DNA from: an uncultured Prevotellaceae bacterium
Lineage (GTDB): Bacteria; Bacteroidota; Bacteroidia; Bacteroidales; Bacteroidaceae
Reading direction: 5' to 3'
Assembly (NCBI GenBank): GCA_900318555.1
Contig: ONKX01000002.1
Location: 1 to 64,000, forward strand
Length of the DNA stretch: 64,000 nt
Shown here: positions 52,764 through 59,164 of the stretch, one piece after another
Layout of the letters: every line of letters starts with the position of its first letter
Position numbering within the stretch: position 1 is the stretch's first letter
The notes under the pieces: generated by a model
What the model was told of the DNA's origin: nothing
The model's input: only the letters and a program-made list of their open reading frames with translations
Databases searched by the model: none
Position numbers and translations under genes: made by a program

Positions 52764-53519
52764 TTAATCATCCTGTGGAATGGGCAGGGCGGCGAGGGCC
52801 TCGGCTGCCGACTTGATATTCGTATTGATGGTGTCCTCGCGAATCTTGCCGTCGCGCAGATTGATGTTACGCGAGGAAAACTCGGCAATTTCAGGATTGT
52901 GGGTCACGAAAATGATGGTGTGGCCCTTACGGTAGAGCTCCTGAAACAGTACCAGCATCTCGAATGACGTACGTGTGTCGAGGTTACCAGTGGCCTCGTC
53001 AGCCAACAGCACGGCGGGGTCGTTGACCAACGCACGGGCAATGGCCACACGCTGCATCTGACCACCCGACATCTCGTTGGACTTATGTTCCAAACGGTCG
53101 CCAAGACCTACAGCCTGCAGGGCTTTGATGGCAGCCTCGCGACGCTGCTGGGCATTGTATTTCGAGTTGTACATCAAGGGCAGTTCCACATTCTCTACGG
53201 CTGTGGTCTTTGCCAGCAGGTTGTAGTTCTGGAATACGAAGCCGATCTTCTGGTTGCGCAGGTGGGCTCGCTGGGTTTTCGACATCGTGCGAACGCTGAT
53301 GCCGTCCAGGAAGTATTCGCCCGACGTAGGCGTATCGAGACAGCCCAACTGGTTGAGCAGCGTCGACTTGCCTGAGCCCGAAGTACCCTGAATGGTGACA
53401 AACTCGCCCTCGTAGATTTTGAACGAGACACCACGTAGCGCCTTCACCGTCTCAGAGCCTACCTGGAAGTAGCGCTTGACGTTTTGCAACTCGATGACTA
53501 CTTTTCTTTCTTCATTCAT
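52764..53519 (-). CDS. MacB/LolD-type ABC transporter ATPase
   Basis: A 251-residue ATP-binding subunit. Walker A is IQGTSGSGKSTLLNQLGCLD, the Q loop is IGFVFQNYNLLAKTTAVEN, and the signature is SNEMSGGQMQRVAIARALVN. Walker B is AVLLADEATGNLDTRTSFEM, with the switch His in IIFVTHNPEIAE. It pairs with the permease encoded immediately downstream. I start at the ATG at 53519 (MNEERKVVIE); an in-frame GTG at 53528 lies in the neighbouring repeat tract. Confidence 0.95.
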   Translation of the reverse strand: MNEERKVVIELQNVKRYFQVGSETVKALRGVSFKIYEGEFVTIQGTSGSGKSTLLNQLGCLDTPTSGEYFLDGISVRTMSKTQRAHLRNQKIGFVFQNYNLLAKTTAVENVELPLMYNSKYNAQQRREAAIKALQAVGLGDRLEHKSNEMSGGQMQRVAIARALVNDPAVLLADEATGNLDTRTSFEMLVLFQELYRKGHTIIFVTHNPEIAEFSSRNINLRDGKIREDTINTNIKSAAEALAALPIPQDD

Positions 53520-53520
53520 A

Positions 53521-53569
53521 CATCTCACTTCTTACATCTAACATCTTACATCAGCCATCTTACCTCTTT
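53521..53569. repeat. 7-bp-period tract, CATCTTA-type units
   Basis: Seven units (CATCTCA, CTTCTTA, CATCTAA, CATCTTA, CATCAGC, CATCTTA, CCTCTTT). The tract starts next to the ATPase start codon and contains the stop codon of the adaptor gene (complement of 53560-53562). Confidence 0.88.
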
Positions 53570-54756
53570 GGCTGCTGATTACCGCCCTGTTGGTTTCTGT
53601 TGTTACGCGGACGTGGCATGAAGGGGTTCTGGGCCTGCTGGCCTGCTTCCTCTTCACCACCGCTCAGTGTGAAGTCGACAAGCACCTCGGTGCCTTCGTT
53701 GATGCCACTGACAATCTCAGTAAGCATGCCGTTGGTAGTTCCCACCTGCACAGGATGAGCCTTGAAGACGTTACCCTCCAGCGTCCATACCTTCGTGGAC
53801 GCTTCGACATCCTCAATGCTCTGACCTTCTGAGAGCAGGGCCTCGGTAGGCATGAATCGCAGTGCCTTGGCAGGTGCGGCGAGCACGTCGTTCTTCTCAA
53901 GGGTGTAGATGGTGACGTTGGCTGTGAGACCGGGCTTCAGCTTCAGGTCGTTGTTGGGGGCAGAGATAACCACCTCGTAGGTCACCACGTTACTCTCAGT
54001 GGTAGCCTGCTGGCGTACTTGCGTTACCTGACCCTCAAACTTATCGTCGGGATATGCATCGACGGTGAACGACACGCGCTGACCTTCCTTCACGCCACCG
54101 ATGTCGGCCTCGTCAATGTCGGCAATGACGCGCATGTCCGTCAGGTCCTGGGCGATGGTGAACAGCTCAGGGGTGTTGAACGATGCAGCAACGGTCTGAC
54201 CTTCCTCAACGCTCTTCGACAACACCACACCGTCGATAGGCGAGGTGATGGTGGCATAGCCCAGATTGGTCTGTGCCTTCTGCACGTTTTCACGACTCGA
54301 ACGTACTGTCTGCTGAGCCTTGTCGAACGACAGGCGGGCATTCTCGTAGTCGTTGGCCGAGATGAGACCCTTGTCGAACAGCGTCTTGTAACGGTTGTAA
54401 TTGGCGGTCTCGTAGTTCAGCGTGCTCTGCGCACTCGACAGGTCGGCCTTGGCACGGTTCAACTCGCTGATGAGGTTGGTCTTGTCGAGTTCGGCAATAA
54501 TCTGACCTTTCTTCACGATGGAGTTGTAGTCGACATAGAGTTTCGACACGATACCTGACACCTGCGTACCTACGGTGACGGAAGTGACGGGCTCGATGGT
54601 GCCCGTAGCAGTAATCGACGTGCTGATGTTCTGCTTTTCTACCTTGGCAGTAGAAAACTCTGCCTTTTGTTCTTTTTTGCCGCCTGAACACATCCAGACG
54701 ACGAGGGCTATGACCACTACGGCGCCTATGCCCATCCAAACTTTCTTGTTCTTCAT
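53560..54756 (-). CDS. MacA-like periplasmic adaptor (HlyD/RND type)
   Basis: A 398-residue membrane-fusion protein. One N-terminal anchor helix is present (WMGIGAVVVIALVVWMCSGG); the Cys may be a lipidation site. The lipoyl/biotinyl half-motifs are ATGTIEPVTSVTVGTQVSGI and ATITSPIDGVVLSKSVEEGQ, separated by a coiled-coil hairpin (about residues 100-170). Beta-barrel and membrane-proximal domains follow, with TVDAYPDDKFEGQVTQVRQQ. The end is Gln/Asn/Arg-rich and disordered (RPRNNRNQQGGNQQ). It links the ABC permease to TolC. Upstream lies a 117-bp gap containing a heptamer tract. Confidence 0.93.
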   Translation of the reverse strand: MKNKKVWMGIGAVVVIALVVWMCSGGKKEQKAEFSTAKVEKQNISTSITATGTIEPVTSVTVGTQVSGIVSKLYVDYNSIVKKGQIIAELDKTNLISELNRAKADLSSAQSTLNYETANYNRYKTLFDKGLISANDYENARLSFDKAQQTVRSSRENVQKAQTNLGYATITSPIDGVVLSKSVEEGQTVAASFNTPELFTIAQDLTDMRVIADIDEADIGGVKEGQRVSFTVDAYPDDKFEGQVTQVRQQATTESNVVTYEVVISAPNNDLKLKPGLTANVTIYTLEKNDVLAAPAKALRFMPTEALLSEGQSIEDVEASTKVWTLEGNVFKAHPVQVGTTNGMLTEIVSGINEGTEVLVDFTLSGGEEEAGQQAQNPFMPRPRNNRNQQGGNQQPKR

Positions 54757-54850
54757 ATCTTGTTCTGTTTTTACTTGACCTACGGTCGAGTCTGCTCACG
54801 CTCGGCAATGCTTAAGCAAGCTTATCATTGCTCTCGCTCAATCGCAGCCT

Positions 54851-54878
54851 TCTTACATCTTACATCTAACCTCTTACA
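54851..54878. repeat. 7-bp-period tract, TCTTACA units
   Basis: TCTTACA, TCTTACA, TCTAACC, TCTTACA; the TolC-family gene's stop codon (complement of 54874-54876) is in the last unit. The rest of the 54757-54850 gap holds a Leu-codon-poor, CTC/GCTC-rich stretch without a recognisable element. Confidence 0.85.
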
Positions 54879-56172
54879 GTTTCATCGTCTCTCCTTCGTA
54901 GAATTTCAGTAGCTGCAGGTTGACGATAGTCATATATTTCGACTGCAACTTATTCTGCTGGGCTTGCAACAGCTTGTCCTTGCCTGCCAACAGCTCGACG
55001 ATGTTCTTCATACCCAGGTTGAACTGTTCCTGCAGGAGGTTATACGACTCCTGCTCGCTCTCTACCGATGCAGACGAAGAACGGAACTTCTCTTGGTTAT
55101 TGATGGCATTGAGCCAGTATTGCTCGATGGTCTCAAACAGGTCGGCCTCCTCGTTTTTCAACGTCAGGCGTGCCTGCTCTTGGGCGATGAGCGCCTTCTG
55201 AACATTGGTCTTGGTCTTACGTCCGTCAAACAGGGGAATCGATATGCCCACACCTGCCGATGTGCCGAAGTTGGTCTTCATCTGTTTGCCCCATGAGCTC
55301 GATGACGACGAGAAGGTGGATGTGCCTGCGCTACCGGTCATACTGACGGTGGGCAACCAGCCGGCTTTCGCTATCTTCAGCTGTAGTTTGCTTGTTTCAA
55401 TGCCGAGCATAGCACTCTGAATCTCAGGACGTTGCAAAAGTGCTCTCTCGTAAACCTTTTGCAGGGCGGGCACCTCTTCCAATGCCTGAGTGTCGGTGGA
55501 CGAGGGACTGGCAATGTCGAATTCCATGACACCAGTCAGTTGCAGTATTTTTTTCAGTTGCAGCTTGTAATTCGACAACTGCGTCTCCGCCTCCACGACG
55601 TTATATTCGCTGGAAGCACGCTGGGCAGTAAGCTGCGCAAGGTCGGCTTTCGACATCTGACCGACTTCGACCATTTGCTGACCGCGTTCCTCGTTCTTCT
55701 TGCTGGTCTCCAGACTCTGACGGTTCACCTCGATGGCCTCCTTCTGATAGAGAATCTGCACATACAGCTTGGCAATAGCTTCCTGGACGCTGTTCGACGA
55801 CTCCAGTACCGTCAGTTCTGAATCCTGCTCCTTGAGCTTGTTCAGCTTCAGCTGGTTGGTGTTCTGACCGCCATTCCATACGGTCCACTGGGCATTCACC
55901 GTGTAAGTGCCGTTATACGACACCTTGTCCGTAACCAGATCGTCCCACGGGTCGTAGTTGACGCCCTGATTGGTCGATGCCGTCACCGTGGGGAGTAGGG
56001 CAGCCTTCGACTGCTTGACATCCTCTGCGGCACTTTTCTGCGTCAGTCTGATTTGCTGCAAATCGATGTTGTTCTGCATGGCGTAGTTGATGCAGTCTTC
56101 CAATGTCCATTGCTTTTGGGCATGAACACCAAGACTCACCAGCGTGGCCATCAATAAAAATGTTTTCTTCAT
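54874..56172 (-). CDS. TolC-family outer-membrane efflux protein
   Basis: A 432-residue exported protein (signal peptide MKKTFLLMATLVSLGVHA). Two OEP repeats of long helices and short strands follow: WTLEDCINYAMQNNIDLQQI opens repeat 1, and PEIQSAMLGIETSKLQLKIA with GWLPTVSMTGSAG opens repeat 2. GISIPLFDGRKTKTNVQKAL and LLQEQFNLGMKNIVELLAGK are also typical. It forms the outer-membrane channel of the tripartite exporter. It is the first gene of the operon, with a TACCTTTG box 62 nt upstream. Confidence 0.94.
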   Translation of the reverse strand: MKKTFLLMATLVSLGVHAQKQWTLEDCINYAMQNNIDLQQIRLTQKSAAEDVKQSKAALLPTVTASTNQGVNYDPWDDLVTDKVSYNGTYTVNAQWTVWNGGQNTNQLKLNKLKEQDSELTVLESSNSVQEAIAKLYVQILYQKEAIEVNRQSLETSKKNEERGQQMVEVGQMSKADLAQLTAQRASSEYNVVEAETQLSNYKLQLKKILQLTGVMEFDIASPSSTDTQALEEVPALQKVYERALLQRPEIQSAMLGIETSKLQLKIAKAGWLPTVSMTGSAGTSTFSSSSSSWGKQMKTNFGTSAGVGISIPLFDGRKTKTNVQKALIAQEQARLTLKNEEADLFETIEQYWLNAINNQEKFRSSSASVESEQESYNLLQEQFNLGMKNIVELLAGKDKLLQAQQNKLQSKYMTIVNLQLLKFYEGETMKL

Positions 56173-56234
56173 TTTTTTATACCTTATTATATATATTGTC
56201 TCTTCGGGTAATGGAATAATTCATTTTACCGATG

Positions 56235-56242
56235 CAAAGGTA
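56235..56242 (-). promoter_or_regulatory. -7 box TACCTTTG for the TolC-led operon
   Basis: Minus-strand TACCTTTG in the 56173-56477 gap, giving a leader of about 55 nt. This probably drives the exporter, kinase and regulator genes. Confidence 0.7.
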
Positions 56243-56355
56243 GAGAATATCGACGAAACAACCAAATAAAATGGATGCAATTTTTCTTTTAGTAGGAATA
56301 ATTATATAATTCTTCTATATTTTTCTCCGAATTAACGATATTTTAACGCAAAAAC

Positions 56356-56409
56356 GCGGAGGTAGGACTTGTCATCGTTTGCCTGCAAACGCTTTGACCT
56401 TGGTCAAAG
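56356..56409. other. tRNA-end-like sequence and two adjacent tight hairpins in a 305-bp gap
   Basis: The gap 56173-56477 holds the TolC operon promoter, then this element, then the tRNA terminator. GCGGAGGTAGGACT (56356-56369) matches the 3' end of the tRNA-fMet gene (56480-56493) at 13 of 14 positions. CGTTTGC/GCAAACG (56376-56391) and CTTTGACC/GGTCAAAG (56392-56409) are perfect stems with 2-nt spacers, directly adjacent. No ORF worth calling. Confidence 0.5.
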
Positions 56410-56448
56410 AACTGCGACCGGGAGCATGTCGAGCCCTGCTACAACAAA

Positions 56449-56472
56449 AGAAGTCCGACAAAAATCGGACTT
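56449..56472 (-). terminator. Terminator of tRNA-fMet
   Basis: GAAGTCCGA/TCGGACTTC around CAAAAA, followed on the minus strand by TTTTGTTG. Confidence 0.85.
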
Positions 56473-56477
56473 CGTTG

Positions 56478-56550
56478 TTGCGGAGGCAGGACTCGAACAT
56501 GCGACCTCCAGGTTATGAGCCTGGCGAGCTACCAACTGCTCCACTCCGCG
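56478..56550 (-). tRNA. tRNA-Met, initiator type (anticodon CAT)
   Basis: A 73-nt cloverleaf. The acceptor is CGCGGAG/CTCCGCA with the C1-A72 mismatch diagnostic of initiators, discriminator A. The D arm is GAGC/GCTC and the anticodon arm is CCAGG-CTCATAA-CCTGG. The T arm GCATG-TTCGAGT-CCTGC has one U-C mismatch, unusual for an initiator. CCA is not encoded. Confidence 0.9.
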
Positions 56551-56591
56551 ATATTAACATGATTTCGCAGTGCTTTTCTCGAAATCGGCTG

Positions 56592-56599
56592 CAAAGGTA
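56592..56599 (-). promoter_or_regulatory. -7 box TACCTTTG for tRNA-fMet
   Basis: Minus-strand TACCTTTG, 41 nt upstream of the tRNA 5' end. Confidence 0.65.
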
Positions 56600-56703
56600 C
56601 GACTATTTTTTGAAATAGCCAAATATTTCGCCATATTTTCGCATATTTTTCCCCTTTTCAAACATTTTTTGACGAAAAGTTTGGCTGTTTGCGAAGTATT
56701 TTT

Positions 56704-56711
56704 TAATTTTG
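56704..56711 (+). promoter_or_regulatory. -7 box TAATTTTG for the TetR-family gene
   Basis: TAATTTTG, 53 nt upstream of the ATG at 56765. Confidence 0.6.
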
Positions 56712-56764
56712 CACACGATATGAGTACTGTGCAATCATAAAACAGGTACAGGAGGACGGATAAT

Positions 56765-57355
56765 ATGTCAATATCGAAGACAAGACAAAAGTTGGTTGAC
56801 GTGGCTCGCCAATTGTTCGCAAAGAACGGACTTGAAAATACAACGATGAACGATATTGCCCAGGCTTCGGGCAAGGGTCGCCGCACGTTGTACACGTATT
56901 TTAAGTCGAAGGAAGACATCTATTACGCAGTGATAGAAAGCGAGCTGGAGCGTCTTTCCGACCAACTTGACGAGGTGGCTGCCAAGCGCATTCCTCCTCA
57001 GGACAAAATCATCGAACTGATTTACATGCATCTGAGCATGATTCGCGAGACGGTGGTGCGCAATGGTAATCTGCGTGCCGAGTTCTTCCGTAACATCTGG
57101 ATGGTCGAAAAGGTGCGCCGTAATTTCGACGATGCCGAGATAGAGCTGTTCCGCAAGGTGTTCCGCGAGGGCAAGGATGACGGCGAGTTCGACATCGACA
57201 ATGTCGATCTGGTGGCCGACATTACCCACTATTGTATCAAGGGCCTCGAGGTGCCTTACATCTACGGCCGCATTGCCCACGGCATGACCGCTGAGGCTAC
57301 GAAGCCGCAGGTGGCCAAGATTGTGTATAGCGCCCTGGGAAAGAGACGAATGTAA
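56765..57355 (+). CDS. TetR/AcrR-family transcriptional regulator
   Basis: A 196-residue repressor-type protein. The N-terminal helix-turn-helix is KLVDVARQLFAKNGLENTTM, then NDIAQASGKGRRTLYTYFKS with KEDIYYAVIE (residues 9-60). The helical C-terminal ligand domain is of no recognisable specificity. It is 97 bp upstream of fabG on the same strand, so control of fatty-acid synthesis or membrane composition is a reasonable guess, but no operator was identified. The gap to fabG is largely an 8-bp repeat tract. Confidence 0.9.
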   Translation: MSISKTRQKLVDVARQLFAKNGLENTTMNDIAQASGKGRRTLYTYFKSKEDIYYAVIESELERLSDQLDEVAAKRIPPQDKIIELIYMHLSMIRETVVRNGNLRAEFFRNIWMVEKVRRNFDDAEIELFRKVFREGKDDGEFDIDNVDLVADITHYCIKGLEVPYIYGRIAHGMTAEATKPQVAKIVYSALGKRRM

Positions 57356-57360
57356 AATCG

Positions 57361-57432
57361 TCGGAAAGTCGAAATACCGAGATGTCGAAATAACGAAATA
57401 CCGAAATAACGATATAACGATATAACGAATAA
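57361..57432. repeat. 8-bp-period tract of nine units
   Basis: TCGGAAAG, TCGAAATA, CCGAGATG, TCGAAATA, ACGAAATA, CCGAAATA, ACGATATA, ACGATATA, ACGAATAA. It fills most of the gap between the TetR-family gene and fabG. Confidence 0.88.
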
Positions 57433-57452
57433 TAATTAAATTTAGAAGAATT

Positions 57453-58190
57453 ATGGGATTATTACAAGGAAAGACAGCGCTGATTACTGGTGCTGCACGC
57501 GGTATCGGAAAGGCTATCGCACTGAAGTATGCCTCTGAGGGCTGTAACATCGCATTCACCGACCTCGAGATCAACCTCGACACGGAGAAGGAAATCGCCG
57601 CTTTGGGCGTCAAGGCCAAGAGCTACGCCTCGAATGCTGCCGACTTCGCACAGACGGAGGAGGTTGTTAAGGCCGTGAAGGAGGAGTTTGGCTCCATCGA
57701 TATTCTGGTGAATAACGCCGGTATCACCAAGGACGGACTGATGCTCCGTATGACCGAGCAGCAGTGGGACGCTGTCATCGCCGTCAATCTTAAATCGGCA
57801 TTCAACTTCATCCATGCCTGTGTTCCTGTTATGATGCGTCAGCGTGGCGGTAGCATCATCAATATGGCCTCTGTCGTAGGTGTTCACGGTAATGCCGGTC
57901 AGGCTAACTACGCCGCTTCGAAGGCTGGTCTCATTGCCCTCGCCAAGAGTATCGCTCAGGAGATGGGTCCCAAGGGCATCCGCGCCAACGCCATCGCCCC
58001 AGGCTTCATCGAGACCGCTATGACTGCAGCACTGCCTGAGGAGGTTCGCAACGAGTGGAAGCAGAAGATTCCCCTCCGTCGCGGTGGTCAGGTCGAGGAT
58101 ATCGCTAACGTTGCCACTTTCCTGGCTTCCGACCTTTCGAGCTATGTCAGCGGACAGGTCATCCAGGTTGATGGCGGCATGAACATGTAA
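57453..58190 (+). CDS. fabG: 3-oxoacyl-[acyl-carrier-protein] reductase
   Basis: A 245-residue short-chain dehydrogenase that reduces beta-ketoacyl-ACP with NADPH in fatty-acid elongation. ITGAARGIGKAIALKYASEG (residues 10-29) is the cofactor motif, ILVNNAGITKDGLMLRMTEQ carries the NNAG element, and IINMASVVGVHGNAGQANYA then ASKAGLIALAKS contains the catalytic Ser-Tyr-Lys. The end VSGQVIQVDGGMNM is typical of FabG. The queC gene begins 4 bp after the stop codon. Confidence 0.95.
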   Translation: MGLLQGKTALITGAARGIGKAIALKYASEGCNIAFTDLEINLDTEKEIAALGVKAKSYASNAADFAQTEEVVKAVKEEFGSIDILVNNAGITKDGLMLRMTEQQWDAVIAVNLKSAFNFIHACVPVMMRQRGGSIINMASVVGVHGNAGQANYAASKAGLIALAKSIAQEMGPKGIRANAIAPGFIETAMTAALPEEVRNEWKQKIPLRRGGQVEDIANVATFLASDLSSYVSGQVIQVDGGMNM

Positions 58191-58194
58191 CACG

Positions 58195-58848
58195 ATGAAA
58201 GATTCGGTATTAATACTAAGTGGTGGGGTTGACTCCACCACTTTGCTATATGACGAGCAAGAGCGCATCGCCCTCGCCATCTCCTTCGACTACGGCTCGA
58301 AGCATAACAAGCGCGAGATTCCCTTTGCGCAGCTCCACTGCCAGCGTCTGGGCATTCGCCATATCGTCATCCCCCTCGACTTCATGACGCGCTACTTCGT
58401 CAGTTCCCTGCTCGAAGGCGGCGAGGACATCCCTGAGGGCCACTATGCCGACGACAACATGAAGTCCACCGTCGTGCCCTTCCGCAATGGCATCATGCTC
58501 TCCATTGCCGTGGGCATTGCCGAGAGCAACGGACTCCGGTATGTCATGATGGCCAATCACGGTGGCGACCATACCATCTATCCCGACTGCCGCCCAGAGT
58601 TCGTCGACGCCTTCGACCAGGCGGCCTCCGCAGGCACCTTCGTCAATGTCCGTCTGCGCTCGCCATACACCCACATCACCAAGGCCGACATCGCCCGTCG
58701 CGGCAAGGCTTTGGGCATCGACTACAGCGAGACCTGGTCGTGCTACAAGGGTGGGGAACACCACTGCGGCCGTTGCGGCACCTGCGTCGAGCGCCGTGAG
58801 GCCTTCGCCCAAGCCGACATCGACGACAAAACTATCTACGACGAATAG
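58195..58848 (+). CDS. queC: 7-cyano-7-deazaguanine synthase
   Basis: A 217-residue ATP-dependent enzyme making preQ0 from 7-carboxy-7-deazaguanine in the queuosine pathway. The PP-loop is LILSGGVDSTTLLYD (residues 6-20). The zinc site is the Cys set in SCYKGGEHHCGRCGTCVERR near the end. YVMMANHGGDHTIYPDCRPE and LRSPYTHITKADIARRGKAL are family motifs. It is 4 bp after fabG, so co-translated; queD and queE are not in the window. Confidence 0.95.
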   Translation: MKDSVLILSGGVDSTTLLYDEQERIALAISFDYGSKHNKREIPFAQLHCQRLGIRHIVIPLDFMTRYFVSSLLEGGEDIPEGHYADDNMKSTVVPFRNGIMLSIAVGIAESNGLRYVMMANHGGDHTIYPDCRPEFVDAFDQAASAGTFVNVRLRSPYTHITKADIARRGKALGIDYSETWSCYKGGEHHCGRCGTCVERREAFAQADIDDKTIYDE

Positions 58849-58987
58849 CGCTAAGGTTACGGAAAGTCGAGCGAAATAACCAAATTAATTTGAGTTTTTC
58901 CGAGACGAAGTAAGCTCGCCGATTTATCGGCAACGCCCAGAAAAGAGCGTAAAGCGCTTTGAAGAATCCTGCTCCGAGGAGAAAATG
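58849..58987. other. Convergent gap, left part: palindromes and an orphan promoter-module copy
   Basis: The queC-radA gap is 316 bp. Here CAAATTAATTTG (58881-58892), GCCGATTTATCGGC (58918-58931) and AAAGCGCTTT (58951-58960) are perfect palindromes. The stretch CCAAATTAATTTGAGTTTTT resembles the -33 end of the extended promoter module, but no TAnnTTTG box follows. Confidence 0.55.
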
Positions 58988-59028
58988 CTTTACTGCCGTG
59001 CAAAAAGGTTTTTTGTACGGCAGTAAAG
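58988..59028. terminator. 41-nt near-perfect hairpin between convergent queC and radA
   Basis: CTTTACTGCCGTGCAAAAA pairs with TTTTTGTACGGCAGTAAAG (19 bp, one G-T wobble) around GGT. Position suggests a shared terminator, but the U-rich part lies inside the stem rather than after it. Confidence 0.55.
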
Positions 59029-59058
59029 GTTTGTTAGGGGCAAGGTAAAGTTAAAACT

Positions 59059-59142
59059 GCGTCGATGTTTGTTAAAACAACGACGCAGTTTGATAAAACA
59101 AAGGCGTTGTTTAATAAAACTGCGACAATGATTAATGTTTTT
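59059..59142. repeat. 21-bp-period tract in the queC-radA gap
   Basis: Four degenerate 21-bp units (for example ACGACGCAGTTTGATAAAAC and AAGGCGTTGTTTAATAAAAC, plus one base each). The first two also form an inverted repeat, AACTGCGTCG/CGACGCAGTT. Confidence 0.75.
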
Positions 59143-59164
59143 GCAACCGCCCGTAAGGAGTTCT

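Noticed and set aside
54757..54850. Possible operator or small gene in the gap between the adaptor and TolC-like genes
   Set aside because: GCTC-rich but with no convincing dyad, box or coding pattern; only the heptamer tract at its end is supportable.
56379..56618. Apparent 79-aa protein across the tRNA-fMet gene
   Set aside because: The sequence RRQDSNMRPPGYEPGELPTA is the familiar artefact of translating a tRNA gene antisense.
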